DNA of 64,000 nt from positions 62,001 to 126,000 of the forward strand of contig NZ_JBHLUH010000061.1 of NCBI RefSeq assembly GCF_042433955.1, in the 5' to 3' direction. Position 1 is the first letter of the stretch, and every line of letters begins with the position of its first letter. The notes under the pieces were generated by a model. It was not told where the DNA came from and ran no database searches. It worked only from the letters and a program-made list of their open reading frames with translations. A program made the position numbers and the translations under genes. This document shows positions 62,093 through 64,000 of this stretch, one piece after another. Origin of the DNA: Phytohabitans kaempferiae. GTDB lineage: Bacteria > Actinomycetota > Actinomycetes > Mycobacteriales > Micromonosporaceae.

Positions 62093-62252
62093 CCCCGCCC
62101 CGGGAGCGTGTGCCGGGCCGCCAGCAGGCGGCCCGGCACACGTGTCGTGCCCGCTCGTCGCAGGTTTCCGCCTCCCTCCAGCGGGCACCACCAGGACATG
62201 GACACCGCTGCCACGACCGCCAAGGGCCGGCCGGAGGAGTCGCGAGAGCCCC

Positions 62253-63233
62253 ATGCCGCTCACGCGTGACCTGGCCGACTCCGTCGTCGTCATCACCGGC
62301 GGCTCGGGGGGAATCGGCGCGGCGACCGCGCTGCGCCTGGCCGGCCGCGGCGCTGCGGTGGTCGTCGGCGCCCGGCGCGAGCACGCGCTGGCCGACGTCG
62401 TCGCCGCCTGCCGGGCCAGGGGTGGGCGTGCTCTCGGGCTGCGCACGGACGTCACCGACCCGGCCGCGGTCGAGGCGCTGGGCCGCCGGGCGGTCGAGGA
62501 GTTCGGACGGGTCGACGCGTGGGTCAACAACGCGGCGGTCGTCTCGTACGGCACCTTCACCGAGACCCCGATCGACGAGTTCCGCCGAGTGATCGAGACG
62601 AACCTGCTCGGCGTCGGGTACGGGACCCGTACCGCGATCTCCCACCTCCGGGCCACCGGCGGCGGCGTGGTCGTGAACGTCGCCTCGGTGCTCGGCGAGG
62701 TGACGGTGCCCTACCTGAGCGGGTACGTCGCGGCCAAGCAGGGGGTGCGCGCGCTCTCCGGCACAGTGCGGCAGGAGCTGCGCCTGGCGGGGGAGCGGGA
62801 CATCTCGGTGTGTGTCCTGCTGCCCGCCTCGATCGACACTCCGATGTACCGCCACGCGGCCAACCACACCGGCGCGCGGATCGCCCCCATCCCACCGGTG
62901 TACGCGCCCGACGTGGCCGCCCGGCGGATCGTCCAGCTCCTCGAACATCCCCGCCGCGAGGCCCACGCCGGCCCGGCGGGCGCGTTTCTGGCCTGGCAGT
63001 GGCGGCTGGCGCCGGGGCTGCTGGAGCGGGTCATGGCGGCGTACACCCACCGGACCGCTCTGCGCGCCGAGCCCGTCCGGCCCACCTCCGGCACGGTCTT
63101 CGCACCTGGCGACGACCCCTCCTCGACGGACGACGGCTGGCGGCGCCGCCCCTGGGTGGTCGCCCGCCTCGCCCGCCTCGGTGCCGCCGGTGCCAGGCTC
63201 GCCCTCGCCGGCTGGCGCCACGCCAGGGGCTAG
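62253..63233 (+). CDS. Short-chain dehydrogenase/reductase with C-terminal extension
   Basis: A 326-residue SDR. Cofactor motif VVITGGSGGIGAATALRLAGRG (TGxxxGxG), NNAAV (NNAG-like), catalytic Ser in NVASVLGEV and Tyr/Lys in YLSGYVAAK. After the core (about 245 residues) there is an extension of some 80 residues with Arg-rich ends (ALRAEPVRPTSGTVF). ATG 62253 is where homology starts. The substrate is unknown; this extended type often appears near redox membrane proteins. Confidence 0.85.
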   Translation: MPLTRDLADSVVVITGGSGGIGAATALRLAGRGAAVVVGARREHALADVVAACRARGGRALGLRTDVTDPAAVEALGRRAVEEFGRVDAWVNNAAVVSYGTFTETPIDEFRRVIETNLLGVGYGTRTAISHLRATGGGVVVNVASVLGEVTVPYLSGYVAAKQGVRALSGTVRQELRLAGERDISVCVLLPASIDTPMYRHAANHTGARIAPIPPVYAPDVAARRIVQLLEHPRREAHAGPAGAFLAWQWRLAPGLLERVMAAYTHRTALRAEPVRPTSGTVFAPGDDPSSTDDGWRRRPWVVARLARLGAAGARLALAGWRHARG

Positions 63234-63388
63234 CGGACCTGTTCCAGGGGGTACGGGGAACCTGCCGGTGGCTTCCGCCGGAAATGTCCCGGCGTGTGCT
63301 GGCCGCCGTCTCGGCGCCACGCTCCGCAGGCACCTGCTGCTGGCGGACGCGCGCGCGGACGTTTGCGCGATCCGCTCGAAAGGGGCCA

Positions 63389-63440
63389 TGTCGGGGACAT
63401 AGCCCCTTCAAAACGGCCGCAAGGGGCTATGTCCCCGACA
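63389..63440. repeat. Perfect 20-bp inverted repeat with nested palindrome
   Basis: TGTCGGGGACATAGCCCCTT (63389-63408) and its exact complement (63421-63440) flank a 12-base loop. The left arm together with bases just upstream (GGGGCCATGTC) also forms its own hairpin, so two alternative folds exist. It may be a terminator for the SDR gene (156 bases away) or a miniature mobile repeat. No gene is visible in 63234-63600. Confidence 0.8.
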
Positions 63441-63606
63441 ACGCCCACGCCATCCGCCGAGGTCCAGCGTCCCGGCTGGGGCGGCTGGTCCACCGGACCC
63501 GCATGCACGCCGCGAGCCGCGCATCCGGCGTCCGTCCGGGCGGGCGCACCGGCGCGCCCGGCTCGACAGCTTCTCCAACACACGACACCAGGTCCGAACG
63601 CGGCCT

Positions 63607-63806
63607 AACCAAGTCGAGGTCTTCGAGGCGACCAGGCCCCGCGGCGGCGTTGCCGGCGAGGGCTTTCCTGGCGCCGTGCCACGCCACGCCAACTTCGGCT
63701 TCGACGCCGCCGGCACATACACCGTCACCTCACCGTCACCGGCGCCGGCGGTGGCACCGTCAGCTCCGGCGCCAAGCAGTTCACGTTTCAGGTGTTCGGG
63801 AGCTGA
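63607..63806 (+). pseudogene. Remnant of a surface-anchored-type protein domain, frameshifted
   Basis: From 63607 one frame reads NQVEVFEATRPRGGVAGEG and later VPRHANFGFDAAGTYTVT. Sense then continues in another frame with TVTGAGGGTVSSGAKQFTFQ and a TGA at 63804. The H-x-N-x(2)-F-x(2)-A-GTYTVT pattern is that of the actinobacterial surface-anchored protein domain. A frameshift near 63733 and the absence of start, signal and sorting sequences mark it as a decayed C-terminus. Confidence 0.55.
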
Positions 63807-63874
63807 ACCGACCGCGTACCGCACCGGGCCTCGCCGCGTCCCATCCGCGGCGGGGCCCGCTGCCGGCCGGCCCG

Positions 63875-64000
63875 TCAGATCTTCAGGCGTCCCGCGACGA
63901 TCTCGCCGGCGACCTGGGCCAGGCGCAGGTTGTGTTGCCGGCCGTGGTCGCGCATCCGCTCGAACGCCTCGTCCATCTCCACGCTCAGGCGCTCGGCGAG
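63875..64000 (-). CDS. C-terminus of an ANTAR-domain regulator (cut by window edge)
   Basis: The last 41 codons are present, beginning LAERLSVEMDEAFERMRDHG and followed by RQHNLRLAQVAGEIVAGRLKI. This is the end of an ANTAR RNA-binding domain: the D-E-A-F-x-R-x-R and N-L-R-L-A-x-V-A positions are conserved. ANTAR proteins bind dual hexaloop hairpins and prevent termination, often with an N-terminal GAF or receiver domain, which would be beyond the window. Confidence 0.8.
   Translation of the reverse strand, partial: LAERLSVEMDEAFERMRDHGRQHNLRLAQVAGEIVAGRLKI

Overview
The window is high-GC, strongly actinobacterial DNA. Coding regions have G/C in most third positions, GTG starts are common, genes overlap by ATGA or GTGA, and Shine-Dalgarno sites are GGAGG-like. 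Gene content (DUF6461, ANTAR, TOBE/HTH molybdate regulator, CBM-bearing glycosidases, a surface-anchored-type remnant) fits a soil or plant-associated actinomycete, probably Micromonosporaceae. No rRNA, tRNA, CRISPR array, integrase or insertion sequence was seen. Layout: 0-7 kb holds unrelated housekeeping and accessory genes (L,D-transpeptidase-like lipoprotein, DUF6461 protein, sugar-efflux MFS, PPOX-fold protein, methyltransferase, small membrane protein) and a palindrome-rich spacer at 6.1-6.5 kb. From 7.0 to 30.0 kb lies a catabolic island. A divergent GntR regulator (7019-7810) faces an operon of split transketolase, M24-family protein, 3-hydroxyisobutyrate-dehydrogenase-like enzyme and aldehyde dehydrogenase. 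A second operon, carrying a candidate copy of the same operator, encodes a branched-chain-amino-acid-type (Liv) ABC importer, a LVIVD beta-propeller protein, two amidohydrolases and then eight genes in the order E-H-J-I-G-F-C-D of the known nba pathway. These eight convert 3-hydroxyanthranilate to pyruvate and acetyl-CoA through 2-aminomuconate. No kynurenine-pathway gene is present, so the upstream genes may supply 3-hydroxyanthranilate from an unidentified substrate. From 30 to 38 kb: a guanidinium exporter gene behind a guanidine-III riboswitch, a molybdate operon (HTH/TOBE regulator, modA, modB, modC), an IclR regulator, a class III aminotransferase flanked by gene fragments, an AbfB-domain protein and an M50-type protease. 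From 39 to 46.3 kb is a compact orphan NRPS-like locus: a condensation-PCP protein, a second condensation-fold protein and two convergent, overlapping ABC exporter genes, with no adenylation domain. From 46.6 to 61.4 kb are a pectate lyase with a LacI-type promoter, a stress/signalling group (STAS, BON, HesB-fold, histidine kinase and GerMN lipoprotein), and a LacI-controlled saccharide operon (secreted GH-A glycosidase with CBMs, GH36 alpha-galactosidase, sugar ABC importer). The window closes with a DoxX-like protein behind a DosR-like box, an SDR, a perfect 20-bp inverted repeat, a decayed cell-wall protein remnant and the end of an ANTAR gene. The most unusual signal is a small repeat present twice (16864-16947 and, on the other strand, 31908-31982). 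Each copy sits between the permease and ATPase genes of an ABC importer. Each encodes a mini-ORF that overlaps the stop of the upstream gene and the start of the downstream gene, and appears to supply the downstream Shine-Dalgarno.
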